A stretch of 64,000 nucleotides of DNA from Paenibacillus sp. HGH0039 (GTDB taxonomy: Bacteria > Bacillota > Bacilli > Paenibacillales > NBRC-103111), in contig NZ_KE150412.1 of assembly GCF_000411255.1 (NCBI RefSeq), forward strand, positions 72,197 through 136,196, read 5' to 3'. The notes under the pieces are model-generated. The model ran no database searches. It saw only the letters and a list, made by a program, of their open reading frames with translations, and was not told where the DNA came from. The translations under genes and the position numbers were made by a program. Shown one piece after another: positions 1-8,244 of this stretch. The stretch's first letter is position 1, and every line of letters starts with the position of its first letter.

Positions 1-607
1 GGATGCCGGCGAGCCAATAGATCAGCTTCATGCCGAAGCTTTTCCATATGCCCACAAGAATGACAATGAGCAAAGCGGTATCCGCGGAGCCGAGCCAATC
101 GATCGGCTTAGGAATGATTCCAATCCGGAGCAGCATTTCATTGACCAAACCTTTGTAGGCTCCAAAAATGAAGCGCATCACAAGTCCGACCACTGCGGTC
201 GTCGTCACCACCGGCAAAAAATAAATCGTCCGGTATATGACCTTGCCGCGCATCCAATCCGCATTCAGCAGCAGGGCCGTCAACAGCGCGAGAGGCACCT
301 GAATGCCGACAAGGCAAACCATGAAAACCAGGCTGTTGCGAAACGCGTTCCAAAACAGCGGATCGGTCAGTGTTTCCCGGAAGTTGTCCCACCCGATAAA
401 CGCATGCAGCGGTCCGTAACCCGACCAGTCGAAAAAAGCATACACATAGCTCATCGCTATGGGATATACCGTAAAAAATAAAAACAGAGTCAGCTGCGGC
501 GCAATAAACAGCCAACACCACAACGCTTTCCGGTTGCGGTAATGAAGCCTGGAACGCTTGTATTCAGCGCTTCCGCGGGAATGTGTTTGCACAGCAGTTT
601 CCATCAT
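1..607 (-). CDS. Carbohydrate ABC transporter permease, MalF/UgpA type (C-terminus beyond window)
   Basis: Inner-membrane permease of a sugar ABC importer. The frame read from position 607 is open to the window edge and gives about 202 residues. It starts MMETAVQTHSRGSAEYKRSR, then has a first membrane segment (ALWCWLFIAPQLTLFLFFTV) and the family-typical FIGWDNFRETLTDPLFWNAF and RTIYFLPVVTTTAVVGLV stretches. AGAAGGGGG lies just upstream of the two adjacent ATG codons. The EAA loop would lie beyond the window. It is the next minus-strand gene after the PHP, GH88 and sulfatase genes, 148 bp downstream of the PHP gene, so import of the polysaccharide's breakdown products is a reasonable inference. 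The specificity cannot be read from this fragment. Confidence 0.88.
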   Translation of the reverse strand, partial: MMETAVQTHSRGSAEYKRSRLHYRNRKALWCWLFIAPQLTLFLFFTVYPIAMSYVYAFFDWSGYGPLHAFIGWDNFRETLTDPLFWNAFRNSLVFMVCLVGIQVPLALLTALLLNADWMRGKVIYRTIYFLPVVTTTAVVGLVMRFIFGAYKGLVNEMLLRIGIIPKPIDWLGSADTALLIVILVGIWKSFGMKLIYWLAGI

Positions 608-754
608 GTGCCCCCTTCTCTTAAAACCCGGCGCGGAACTCCCGATTGCATAACAAAAAGACCTCCCCCATGAATGTGTTCAATGGTAGACGTCTCCGGT
701 CGTCCGGTATTCGTCATGCGAATCGTCATGCAAAGTTATTCTCGGCTGCTTCCC

Positions 755-2260
755 TCAGGCAAGCGCATAGATCGGGGATAACCACGCGCACTGGCCGTTA
801 ATTTGTCGAATTTCGACGTGATATACGTCGCACTCGGACTCAACGACATCGTCGCTCCAGGTTTCTCGCAGCGTATACAATCGTTCTTCTACAGCACGGT
901 GAATCATGAAGGCTTCGGAATTATACGCCCTTAGATGGGTAGTACGGTTACCTTCAAGCAGTTCTCCAATCGTAGCCTTGATGATGCCCCCATTTAGTTC
1001 CGCGTTCACAACCGTGTCGCGGTCGCCCTCCACTTCGAGAATGAGTCCTGCCGTATGAGGATGAAGCGTGGTCGGATTGCGGAATGTCGTACATGTCCAT
1101 TCGACCGACGTATCGTTTTGCCGAGTGATTTCGTTACCAAGCGCGTTCATGGCGGGGTCGTCCTTCAAATCCGGCGTCGGGGCCAGTATGCTTCGACCGC
1201 GGAAGCACGTCTCCACCGACAGAAGTTTCCCCGCATGAATCTCTGCCTTCCCCTGCCAGGCATATCCGTTCTTGGAATTGCCCCAGCCGCATTCAACTTT
1301 CACTTTATATTTGGAGCTTCCGGCGTCAGAAATCGACTGCGGTGCGGTCAAATCTTCGCCGTTGAATACTTTGAACGGCTTCACGTTTTTGAAAACGACG
1401 ACTTTGTCGATTTGATCGCTTGCCGTTACCTCCAACGCGAAATTCCGCTTGGCGCCCTGCACTTCGCTGCCTATCGGTGCTCCGTTAAGCGTAAAGTTGC
1501 AGCGAATTTTATCGCCCGTCACGGCATAGGTGCGGCGCGCCAGGATCGCGTCCCAGATCGCTTCGCGCGTCTTCGACTCGGCCAGAACGGCCAAACGGCC
1601 GTCGCCGTATGAGCCCGGATACCCGGCATGATGATCCGTCGAGCCGACGAAACCGAAACGAAGCTTACGCTTCAGCGCCGCATACACGCTCGATCTTGAA
1701 TCCCTGGGACCCATATCATGGTAATAAGGATAGGGACTGTGATCCGATAAGCCGCTGCCGTGCTTGGAGTACACTTCCACAATCGGGCTGACGTTCGGAT
1801 CAAAGCTGTCCCAATTGCCGCCGCGATAGCCGGGCGTGTAACCGACATGATGCGGCACGGCGATGACCCTGTACTCGCTCAACTGCTCCAGGATCGCTGC
1901 CGTCGAGCTTCCCCCGACTAACGGAAGATCGTCATCCGGCGATACAAAGTGATGATCCCCGTAGCGGCTCGAATGCGCTTCGTAGCCTTGAAACGTAACA
2001 AACTCGTGCGGGACATGGAACGATTTAACCGTTTCACGCACTTGTTCCCAGTTACCGCGCAGTTTGGCGAATCCCTCCGTATGGAAATCCACGAGATATT
2101 CAAGTCCCTGCGTTCGGTCCGGCATATCGTGCCAAGAACCATGCCCGATAATGGCGCAAAAATCCAACTGGCTCTTGGCGGCTTTCAGCGCGTTTTCCAA
2201 TCCGCCAAAGCCGTAACTGATCCCGCAGTGGTTATGTAAATCTCCCCAATATAAATTCAT
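755..2260 (-). CDS. PHP-superfamily protein with DUF3604-like domain
   Basis: A 501-residue protein opening MNLYWGDLHNHCGISYG. WGDLHNH is the metal-binding start of DUF3604/PHP-fold proteins (D7, H9, H11 as ligands). Further candidate metal ligands are IIGHGSW near residue 40, AVPHHVG near 135 and VGSTDHHAGYPGSYGDGR near 207. The C-terminal half looks beta-rich. There is no signal peptide, so it is probably cytoplasmic. AGGAGAGGAG precedes the ATG. It lies 54 bp downstream of the GH88 gene in the same operon as a sulfatase. DUF3604 proteins often sit in sugar-acid catabolic loci, but the reaction is unknown to me. A hydrolase acting on a sugar lactone or phosphoester is a guess. Confidence 0.85.
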   Translation of the reverse strand: MNLYWGDLHNHCGISYGFGGLENALKAAKSQLDFCAIIGHGSWHDMPDRTQGLEYLVDFHTEGFAKLRGNWEQVRETVKSFHVPHEFVTFQGYEAHSSRYGDHHFVSPDDDLPLVGGSSTAAILEQLSEYRVIAVPHHVGYTPGYRGGNWDSFDPNVSPIVEVYSKHGSGLSDHSPYPYYHDMGPRDSRSSVYAALKRKLRFGFVGSTDHHAGYPGSYGDGRLAVLAESKTREAIWDAILARRTYAVTGDKIRCNFTLNGAPIGSEVQGAKRNFALEVTASDQIDKVVVFKNVKPFKVFNGEDLTAPQSISDAGSSKYKVKVECGWGNSKNGYAWQGKAEIHAGKLLSVETCFRGRSILAPTPDLKDDPAMNALGNEITRQNDTSVEWTCTTFRNPTTLHPHTAGLILEVEGDRDTVVNAELNGGIIKATIGELLEGNRTTHLRAYNSEAFMIHRAVEERLYTLRETWSDDVVESECDVYHVEIRQINGQCAWLSPIYALA

Positions 2261-2314
2261 TCTCTACTCCTCTCCTGTCTTTCCGCAAAGATTGATGACC
2301 GGTACCGGCTTCGT

Positions 2315-3457
2315 TCACCAGAACGTTTCTTTCTGCCCGCGCAGTTTCGCCAGCGCTTCAACGAAAAAATAGTCGCCGTAGATCAACCCGGCGTCGATAT
2401 TTTTGTTCGCAGGGAAGTTGCCGGTCCCATGCAGTAAGATCGCTTCGTCTTTGTCCCCCCAGACAGCGTAATGCTCGCACAAAGACTTCAGAATCCGCCT
2501 CGCATTGACTCCATAGCGTTTGCCGGCCGCCTCCTCTTTCTCCAGCTCGGACAAAAGCAGAAGTCCGCTCGCCGCAATCGCCGCTGCCGACGAATCCTTA
2601 TGAACCCGCTCTTTGTCAGGGAAGCTGTAATCCCAGGGCGCCACATTATCCTCAGGCAGATGAGCCAGAAAAAATTCGGCGATCCGCCTGCTTCCCTGCA
2701 AATAGGCTTCGTCTCGCGTATAGCGGTAGAGGAGCGCCAGTCCATACAGCGCCCACGCCGACCCTCTCGACCATGCCGAATCCGGGGCGTACCCTTGACC
2801 GCCCAGTGCTTCGATCCGTTCACCCGTTTCCGGGTTGAACGCAACGATATGACAGCATGAGCCGTCCTCGCGCACAAAATGCCGAAGCACCGTATTCGCA
2901 TGCTCAACCGCGATATGCCGGTACCTTGGATCGCCGGTTACAAGAGACGCCCAAAGCAGCAGGCTCAGGTTCATCGTGCAGTCGATAATCGCCCAACCGG
3001 CGTTACTCCGTGAGCCGATGCCTGATCCTTCATTCCAGGCGCGGATGAACTTCCCTCTCACATTGAATCTTCCCGCCAGCCAAGATGCTACTTTCAGCGC
3101 TCGGATTTTCGAAAGCGGATTGCCCGTCAGTTTGTAATTCGCGACTGAAGACGGCATCCAAATAAAACCGACATCATGATGCAGGTTGACGAAGTCATCT
3201 ATACCCGCATCCAGTTTTTGCTCGCATCGTTCCGCCGTGACCCGTAGCGTCTCATTGAGCGTATCCCGGTAAACCAACCACAGCAGTCCCGGCCAAAACC
3301 CGGCCGTCCACGCATGGGATCGGGTACGGTCATATGAGCCTTCATGAGATACATGAACGAAGTTGTCGCCAATGGAAGCATTCAATCGGATGACTTTGGC
3401 AGCCGCAAACTGCCAAGCTTCCTCCACCCAATTCATTTCTGCATCTGTCGAAGACAT
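2315..3457 (-). CDS. Glycoside hydrolase family 88, unsaturated glucuronyl hydrolase
   Basis: Probable cytoplasmic unsaturated glucuronyl hydrolase that hydrates the 4,5-unsaturated uronic acid left at the end of oligosaccharides by polysaccharide lyases, so that the bond opens. The 380 residues match GH88 length. Key segments: NLHHDVGFIWMPSS (D95, equivalent to the first catalytic Asp of the family) and AIIDCTMNLSLLLWAS (D159, the second), plus the (alpha/alpha)6-barrel motifs HAWTAGFWPGLLW and DSAWSRGSAWALYGLALLYRY. GAGGTG is well placed upstream of the ATG. Sulfatase lies 17 bp upstream and PHP 54 bp downstream, one transcription unit. With sulfatases it points to glycosaminoglycan- or ulvan-like oligosaccharides. 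Confidence 0.93.
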   Translation of the reverse strand: MSSTDAEMNWVEEAWQFAAAKVIRLNASIGDNFVHVSHEGSYDRTRSHAWTAGFWPGLLWLVYRDTLNETLRVTAERCEQKLDAGIDDFVNLHHDVGFIWMPSSVANYKLTGNPLSKIRALKVASWLAGRFNVRGKFIRAWNEGSGIGSRSNAGWAIIDCTMNLSLLLWASLVTGDPRYRHIAVEHANTVLRHFVREDGSCCHIVAFNPETGERIEALGGQGYAPDSAWSRGSAWALYGLALLYRYTRDEAYLQGSRRIAEFFLAHLPEDNVAPWDYSFPDKERVHKDSSAAAIAASGLLLLSELEKEEAAGKRYGVNARRILKSLCEHYAVWGDKDEAILLHGTGNFPANKNIDAGLIYGDYFFVEALAKLRGQKETFW

Positions 3458-3474
3458 TTCATCTCACCTCTTTA

Positions 3475-4947
3475 TCATTTTCGGTGCGTTTGAAAAGGTC
3501 CGTAATGGGACAAAAACCGTTCATAAGCATCCTCCGGAACTGTCAGCATATCTGCCGTATCCCGCATATGGGCTCTAAGCGCGCTCAGCATCGAATCGAT
3601 TCGGCTGTGTTGTTCCGGAAGAAACGCAAGATTGCGCATCTCAAGCGGGTCGGATTGCTGGTCGTAAAGTTCGATAAACAGTTCGTCTTTAAACATATCG
3701 ACAATCAATTTGTAAAACCCCTCCAGGACACACCGCTGAAAATTACCCCGAGCGCCGTTGCCGTCAAACTGGATAAATATCCGCTCTCGGTCGAGCCGTT
3801 CCTCTTTTCCGTCAATCAGCGGCATTAACGAAATGCCGGATACGTTTTCCGGGGCTGCGATTTGAAGATAATCGCATAGCGTCGGCAGGACATCGACACC
3901 GCTGACGAGCGCGTTGCTGCTGCGGATCGCCGGAGAAAAGCCGCGCGGAAATTTGAGGAAAAGAGGGGTGCGGACCGCTTCTTCATACATGCACATCTTC
4001 TGCCAAAGCCTATGGGAGCCGAGCATCTCGCCATGATCGCTGGCAAAAACGATCAGCGTCTCGTCGTAAATCCCCTCCTGCTTCAACTGTCCGATTACCT
4101 CACCGACACAATGATCCAGCAGCGCCGTCAGACCCAGATAGACGTTCCAAATACGTTTCCACTCCCGGCGAGAATACGTGTTTCCGAGCAGACCCGGCAA
4201 ATTGTACAGCTGCAGAGGAGATTGATTATCGCCCCATTCACCGACATTGTCTGGCAGTTCCGCATCTTGAATCATGGAATACCACGGTTCGGGGATGTTA
4301 AAAGGCGGGTGCGGCGCGACAAACATCGCGGTAAGCGCGAACGGCTTGCTCCTGTCGCGGCTCCGAATCGCGTGAAGACAATCTTTCAGAATAAAGCCGT
4401 CATAAAAATAGTCCAAACCCTCCTCGTAGCATCCGGTTGCCGGAATCGAATAATTCCGCATGCGTGTGACGGCGCCATAAACTTGCTCGGGGACAGGACC
4501 TTGATAAGCTTTGCCGCCGGGTTTCGGCTTCCCCCGCTCTTTCAAGAACGCTTCGTACCGCTCTTCCAGCGGAAGCCAGTGCGTCTTGCTGTCATGAACA
4601 TGCTCCGGCTTCACCTCGGCAACTAAATGCTGCTTGCCGGTATGCCAGCTGTCCCACTCGCTTTCCAGCAAATCATACCAGTGCGTATGATCTGCACGAA
4701 CGTTGCCGTGCCGCCTCTCTTGTTCCGTCCACGCATTAATGAGCGAACCGGTCACGTTGGGATATTTCCCCGTTAAGAATGAGCCTCTGGCGGGAACGCA
4801 TAACGGGGAGGCGCAGTAGGCTCTCGTGAAATCTACGCTTTCTGCACGGAGCCGGTTCAGATTGGGCGTGTGGCCGCCGAAGGCATCCCATCTCAATTGA
4901 TCGGCCAAAATGAGCACGACGTGAGGTTTATCCGGTTTACCGCTCAA
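3475..4947 (-). CDS. Sulfatase, Cys-type formylglycine enzyme
   Basis: Type I sulfatase of the alkaline phosphatase superfamily, removing sulfate from a sugar. VVLILADQLRWDAFGG carries the first metal Asp. SPLCVPARGSFLTGKYP carries the C-x-P-x-R signature, where Cys is converted to formylglycine; bacterial maturation of this type needs a radical-SAM maturase (anSME), not in this window. FASDHGEMLGSHRLWQK supplies the second metal pair. No signal peptide is seen. The longest frame begins at a GTG at 4974 without a ribosome site. GAGAGG sits nine bases before a TTG at 4947, which I prefer (490 aa). It is first in the operon, downstream of a good promoter and divergent from the ROK regulator. 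Confidence 0.93.
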   Translation of the reverse strand: MSGKPDKPHVVLILADQLRWDAFGGHTPNLNRLRAESVDFTRAYCASPLCVPARGSFLTGKYPNVTGSLINAWTEQERRHGNVRADHTHWYDLLESEWDSWHTGKQHLVAEVKPEHVHDSKTHWLPLEERYEAFLKERGKPKPGGKAYQGPVPEQVYGAVTRMRNYSIPATGCYEEGLDYFYDGFILKDCLHAIRSRDRSKPFALTAMFVAPHPPFNIPEPWYSMIQDAELPDNVGEWGDNQSPLQLYNLPGLLGNTYSRREWKRIWNVYLGLTALLDHCVGEVIGQLKQEGIYDETLIVFASDHGEMLGSHRLWQKMCMYEEAVRTPLFLKFPRGFSPAIRSSNALVSGVDVLPTLCDYLQIAAPENVSGISLMPLIDGKEERLDRERIFIQFDGNGARGNFQRCVLEGFYKLIVDMFKDELFIELYDQQSDPLEMRNLAFLPEQHSRIDSMLSALRAHMRDTADMLTVPEDAYERFLSHYGPFQTHRK

Positions 4948-5031
4948 TCCTCGACACCTCTCTTCAACAGTCACAACACTCTGAAATACTTAAATTCACA
5001 TTGAATTACTATGATATAGCGAATTAGACTC

Positions 5032-5061
5032 ATCATAAGGCCTCGCCCATTCTTTTGTCAA
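5032..5061 (-). promoter_or_regulatory. Promoter of the sulfatase-GH88-PHP operon
   Basis: Read on the minus strand, TTGACA (5061-5056) and TATGAT (5037-5032) are separated by 18 bp, a good sigma-A promoter about 85 bp upstream of the sulfatase start. This is the strongest promoter match I found in the left part of the window. Confidence 0.7.
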
Positions 5062-5092
5062 CATTTAAACTATCTTTGAAATCTGTTAGTAT

Positions 5093-5115
5093 GTAAGTAA
5101 ACTTATTTTACTTGC
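5093..5115. promoter_or_regulatory. Candidate ROK operator
   Basis: An inverted repeat, AAGTAAA-N5-TTTACTT (8 of 9 arm bases match when extended by two), lies between the divergent sulfatase promoter and the ROK gene, about 30 bp before the ROK start. Its shape resembles NagC/XylR-type sites. Binding is inferred from position and symmetry only. Confidence 0.5.
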
Positions 5116-5141
5116 ATGTTCGAACATGAAAGGAATGGCTT

Positions 5142-6347
5142 ATGGAAACTATTCGCAAAGTTGTGGATCAAAAAGGCAGCAAATCGGCGATTATTCAAAC
5201 CCTTCGCCTCTATGGTTCGATGTCCCGGATCGAATTGGCGCAGCGGACGGAATTAAGCCGGGCCACGATCTCGATGTCGATCCAGGAACTTATCGAGCTG
5301 GGCATTGCCCACGAAACCGAAATCCGGCAATCGACAGGGGGCAGACGTCCGACCGATGTAGAGCTGATGCCGCATACGCATCTGGTGCTGGGCGCTGACC
5401 TGAATCAGCATGGCTGGATGCTGGGCGCTTTCGATCTGCTGGGCAACACGGTGGACAGCAGGCCCATCACTTTCAGCCGGCTGACACCGGAAGCTGCTTT
5501 TCGCGCCTTGGTTGATGAATTACCCGCCTTTATTTCAAATCTTGACAAAAGCCCGATGCCCCTCCTCGGTATTTCCTTGCCCGGCATCGTTGATTCCAAT
5601 CATGGCGTTTTGCGAAGCTCGGCCGTGCTCGGATGGCAGCAGGTCGAATGGGGCCCCCTTTTCGAACGGGAGCTCGGATGGCCGACAACGCTCATTAACC
5701 GCAGCAGAGCGCGAGGATTATCGGAGTGCCGCTACGGCTCGGGGAAAGAACACCGGCATATGATCTACATCGGGATCGACGCCGGAATCGGCGCGGGCAT
5801 CTATGTCGACCGCGAATTGATTCACGGCGCCATTGGCGGAGCCGGTGAGATCGGCCATACGACCGTGACCGACGATGGGCCCCTCTGCCCTTGCGGCAAC
5901 ACCGGCTGCTTGCAAACCTTGTCGGCTGCACAGGCAATCGAATTGGAAGCACGCAGGCTGCTTCGTTCGGGCGCCGCTTCTTCCCTGCAGCCGCAGACCG
6001 ACTCGGACCTGCAGCTGCTGCGGGCCGAACATGTTTGCGCCGCCGCTGAGCACGGCGATGAGCTGGCAGCGCAAATCATCGAGAAAGCCGGGTCTTATTT
6101 GGGTACGGCTATGGCCAATCTGGTTAATCTGCTTAACCCCGAAGCCATCATCCTGGGCGGCCCCATCCCTAAAGACAGCACTTTGTACGTGAGAACGGCG
6201 GAGAAGGTCATGCGACAGCGGGCAATGAGCACGCTCTCATGGGATACCGAAGTGAAAGTCGGACAGTTCAAGGAGATCGGCGGTGCGCTCGGCGCGGCAA
6301 ACTTCATGCTGGATAAACATTTGTCGTTCTCCTATCTGGCGCCTTAA
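5142..6347 (+). CDS. ROK-family transcriptional repressor
   Basis: A 401-residue regulator of the XylR/NagC type. An N-terminal winged HTH (about residues 15-60, with MSRIELAQRTELSRATISMS) is followed by a ROK sugar-kinase-like domain. The zinc site of the family is present: H239 and C249, C251, C256 in GHTTVTDDGPLCPCGNTGCL. GIDAGIGAGI is the phosphate-binding-like loop. AAAGGA lies eight bases before the ATG at 5142; a start at 5126 in another frame is a shadow. It diverges from the sulfatase operon and faces the second sulfatase, so it most likely represses both until an intracellular sugar binds. The ligand is unknown. Confidence 0.93.
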   Translation: METIRKVVDQKGSKSAIIQTLRLYGSMSRIELAQRTELSRATISMSIQELIELGIAHETEIRQSTGGRRPTDVELMPHTHLVLGADLNQHGWMLGAFDLLGNTVDSRPITFSRLTPEAAFRALVDELPAFISNLDKSPMPLLGISLPGIVDSNHGVLRSSAVLGWQQVEWGPLFERELGWPTTLINRSRARGLSECRYGSGKEHRHMIYIGIDAGIGAGIYVDRELIHGAIGGAGEIGHTTVTDDGPLCPCGNTGCLQTLSAAQAIELEARRLLRSGAASSLQPQTDSDLQLLRAEHVCAAAEHGDELAAQIIEKAGSYLGTAMANLVNLLNPEAIILGGPIPKDSTLYVRTAEKVMRQRAMSTLSWDTEVKVGQFKEIGGALGAANFMLDKHLSFSYLAP

Positions 6348-6349
6348 AA

Positions 6350-6393
6350 CAAAAAAACAGGAAGACGCCTAAAGGCTGCGTCTCTCCTGTTTT
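6350..6393. terminator. Shared terminator of the convergent ROK and sulfatase genes
   Basis: AAACAGGA-AGACGC pairs with GCGTCT-C-TCCTGTTT (14 bp with one bulge), with A-rich sequence on the left and T-rich on the right, so it can work in both directions. It lies 3 bp after the ROK stop and 5 bp after the convergent sulfatase stop. Confidence 0.75.
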
Positions 6394-6397
6394 CCGG

Positions 6398-7831
6398 TTA
6401 GCGACCGGCGTATAATCGTTCCAAGGCATCGGCCGACTTGTGATCGCCATGTCCGCGCAAAGCGCTTATCCATCCATCCAATGTGACGTATTTCCAAGGT
6501 CCGGATTCAATCACTTTTTGCAGCGGATCGTCGAAATGCCCGTGCTTGCTTACCTGCCGATGCTTCCACTCTTCGAGCCGGCGGTCCATTTTTTGAACAA
6601 TTTCGGGGTATTGCCCGGCTACATTGTTCGTTTGATGGGGGTCATTTTCCATATTGTACAGGCTGACCGGTTCGAAGGTATACAATCCTGAATGGTAGGT
6701 TCGGATAAAATACCAAATCGGGTCGCGAACAGCCCGTTGGCACGTATAGAGGGCATGGTCCATGATCAGGTAATCGCGACTCTGCCAAGGTTCATCCCGC
6801 AGCACCCGTAAAAATGATTCCCCGTCCCAACCGGAAGGAACCGTAAGTCCCGTCAGTTCTGTCAACGTCGCTATGACGTCAACATTGTAAATAAGGCCGT
6901 CCACGACCGTTCCGGGTTTGGTGACGCCCGGCACTCTCATAATCAAGGGAAGATGGTGCACGGATTCCGTCGCACTGGCATGTTCGGCATAAATGCCGTG
7001 CTCGCCCATCGACTCTCCGTGATCGGCGCTAATGATAAAACAAACATCGTCCTCAATGCCCAATTCCCGCAGCGTTTCAACAATCTCTCCCACATGATGA
7101 TCCATATAGCTGATGCCGCCGTCATAGCCGTTCAGCAAATGGACGAAATCTCCCCTATTTGAAATTTTGCGGGGCATTGTGTCGGGAAACGAAGCGTCCG
7201 TATGTAAGTAAACGGCAGAATGAGGGAACCTGTCCGCTTGATGCTCGGCGATCCGCTCCTCCGACGGGAACGCTTTTGCGGTGCTTTCATCCCACTGAGC
7301 GGCATATGACTCGGGATACGTGTACAGCGTATGCGGGTCCCAGTACTGCACATGAAGAAAATAGTCCTCTTCCTTCCCATGGCGCTTCAACCAAGGAATG
7401 ACCGCCGCATTAACTTCGTCGGCATCTTCATTGCCTTCCTTCAGCGTATGGGTATGTACTTCATTCCAGCCTGCAAAGTACCACCAGGCATGATGGCGGT
7501 CCCCGAACGAGGAGAAGGTAACGGTTTTATAGCCTGCCTCCCGCAGTCTGCGAGTAAAAAAGGCATACGGCTCGCTGTGATTCTCACCTTCCGGGTAGTA
7601 AAAATCATATCCGGGTCCCCAATGTGTGAGCGCTCCATGATTAATACCGAAGCGCCCGCTTATAAAACTTGCCCTCGACGGCACGCAAGGAGACGATGCG
7701 CAGTAGCAATGATTGAATCGCGCTCCTTGTGCCGCTATCGCGTCTATGTTCGGCGTCGTCTTGCGATTGTAACCGTAACATCCCATATGATCGGGCCGGA
7801 GCGAATCAATATCCAGATAAATAATACGCAC
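6398..7831 (-). CDS. Second sulfatase, Cys-type
   Basis: A 477-residue type I sulfatase, only distantly similar to the one at 3475. MRIIYLDIDSLRPDHMGCYG provides the first metal Asp residues. ASSPCVPSRASFISGRFG carries the C49-x-P-S-R53 formylglycine signature. ISADHGESMGEHGIYAEH supplies the second metal pair. No signal peptide, so cytoplasmic action on imported oligosaccharides is likely. The start is GTG at 7831 after GAGGTG with a short spacer. It is a single gene convergent with the ROK gene. Two different sulfatases beside a GH88 suggest a substrate sulfated at more than one position. Confidence 0.92.
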   Translation of the reverse strand: MRIIYLDIDSLRPDHMGCYGYNRKTTPNIDAIAAQGARFNHCYCASSPCVPSRASFISGRFGINHGALTHWGPGYDFYYPEGENHSEPYAFFTRRLREAGYKTVTFSSFGDRHHAWWYFAGWNEVHTHTLKEGNEDADEVNAAVIPWLKRHGKEEDYFLHVQYWDPHTLYTYPESYAAQWDESTAKAFPSEERIAEHQADRFPHSAVYLHTDASFPDTMPRKISNRGDFVHLLNGYDGGISYMDHHVGEIVETLRELGIEDDVCFIISADHGESMGEHGIYAEHASATESVHHLPLIMRVPGVTKPGTVVDGLIYNVDVIATLTELTGLTVPSGWDGESFLRVLRDEPWQSRDYLIMDHALYTCQRAVRDPIWYFIRTYHSGLYTFEPVSLYNMENDPHQTNNVAGQYPEIVQKMDRRLEEWKHRQVSKHGHFDDPLQKVIESGPWKYVTLDGWISALRGHGDHKSADALERLYAGR

Positions 7832-8244
7832 AGCTTCACCTCAAGTCATTAAAGTATATTATTTCGATTGGAAAACAATGATTTAAATTATTGTTAATCA
7901 TATAGCAAAAACAATTCTATTACAATATTATGATTTAATAGAAAGGGCTAGCTTAGACCCACTTATTAAACTTGCCTCATTGGGATAGCAAAAATATAGA
8001 CAAGCAGATAAAGAGGAAACCACTCCTGATCATGGAGTGGTTTCCTTCATGTAACTTCTCTACAATGAGAATATTTTCATCTCTCATCTATTATTTCCTA
8101 AGCTTCATTCCGTAAAAATTTCTTTTGATTTCCACTTACAAAATTGTCGAAGGAGCACAAGGTCCCCAAGTATTTGTACCGCAGAAATATCGAGGGTGGA
8201 CTGAATTTGATATTGGCATTTTGATCAAAAAATTCCCTTTCCCT
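7832..8244. other. Intergenic region, AT-rich
   Basis: It holds the upstream region of the second sulfatase (AT-rich, with an ATGATT/AATCAT inverted pair near 7890-7911), a 12-bp hairpin at 8015-8045 and, from 8125, an open plus-strand frame that is discussed under findings. I see no convincing gene. Confidence 0.6.
8015..8045. terminator. Strong hairpin, possible terminator
   Basis: GGAAACCACTCC and GGAGTGGTTTCC form a perfect 12-bp stem with a 7-nt loop. T-tracts are weak on both sides. It lies about 200 bp beyond the stop of the collagen-like gene, so it could end that transcript. Confidence 0.55.

Noticed and set aside
138-521. Minus-strand 127-residue ORF
   Set aside because: It is the wrong frame of the ABC permease whose correct frame starts at 607 and runs off the window.
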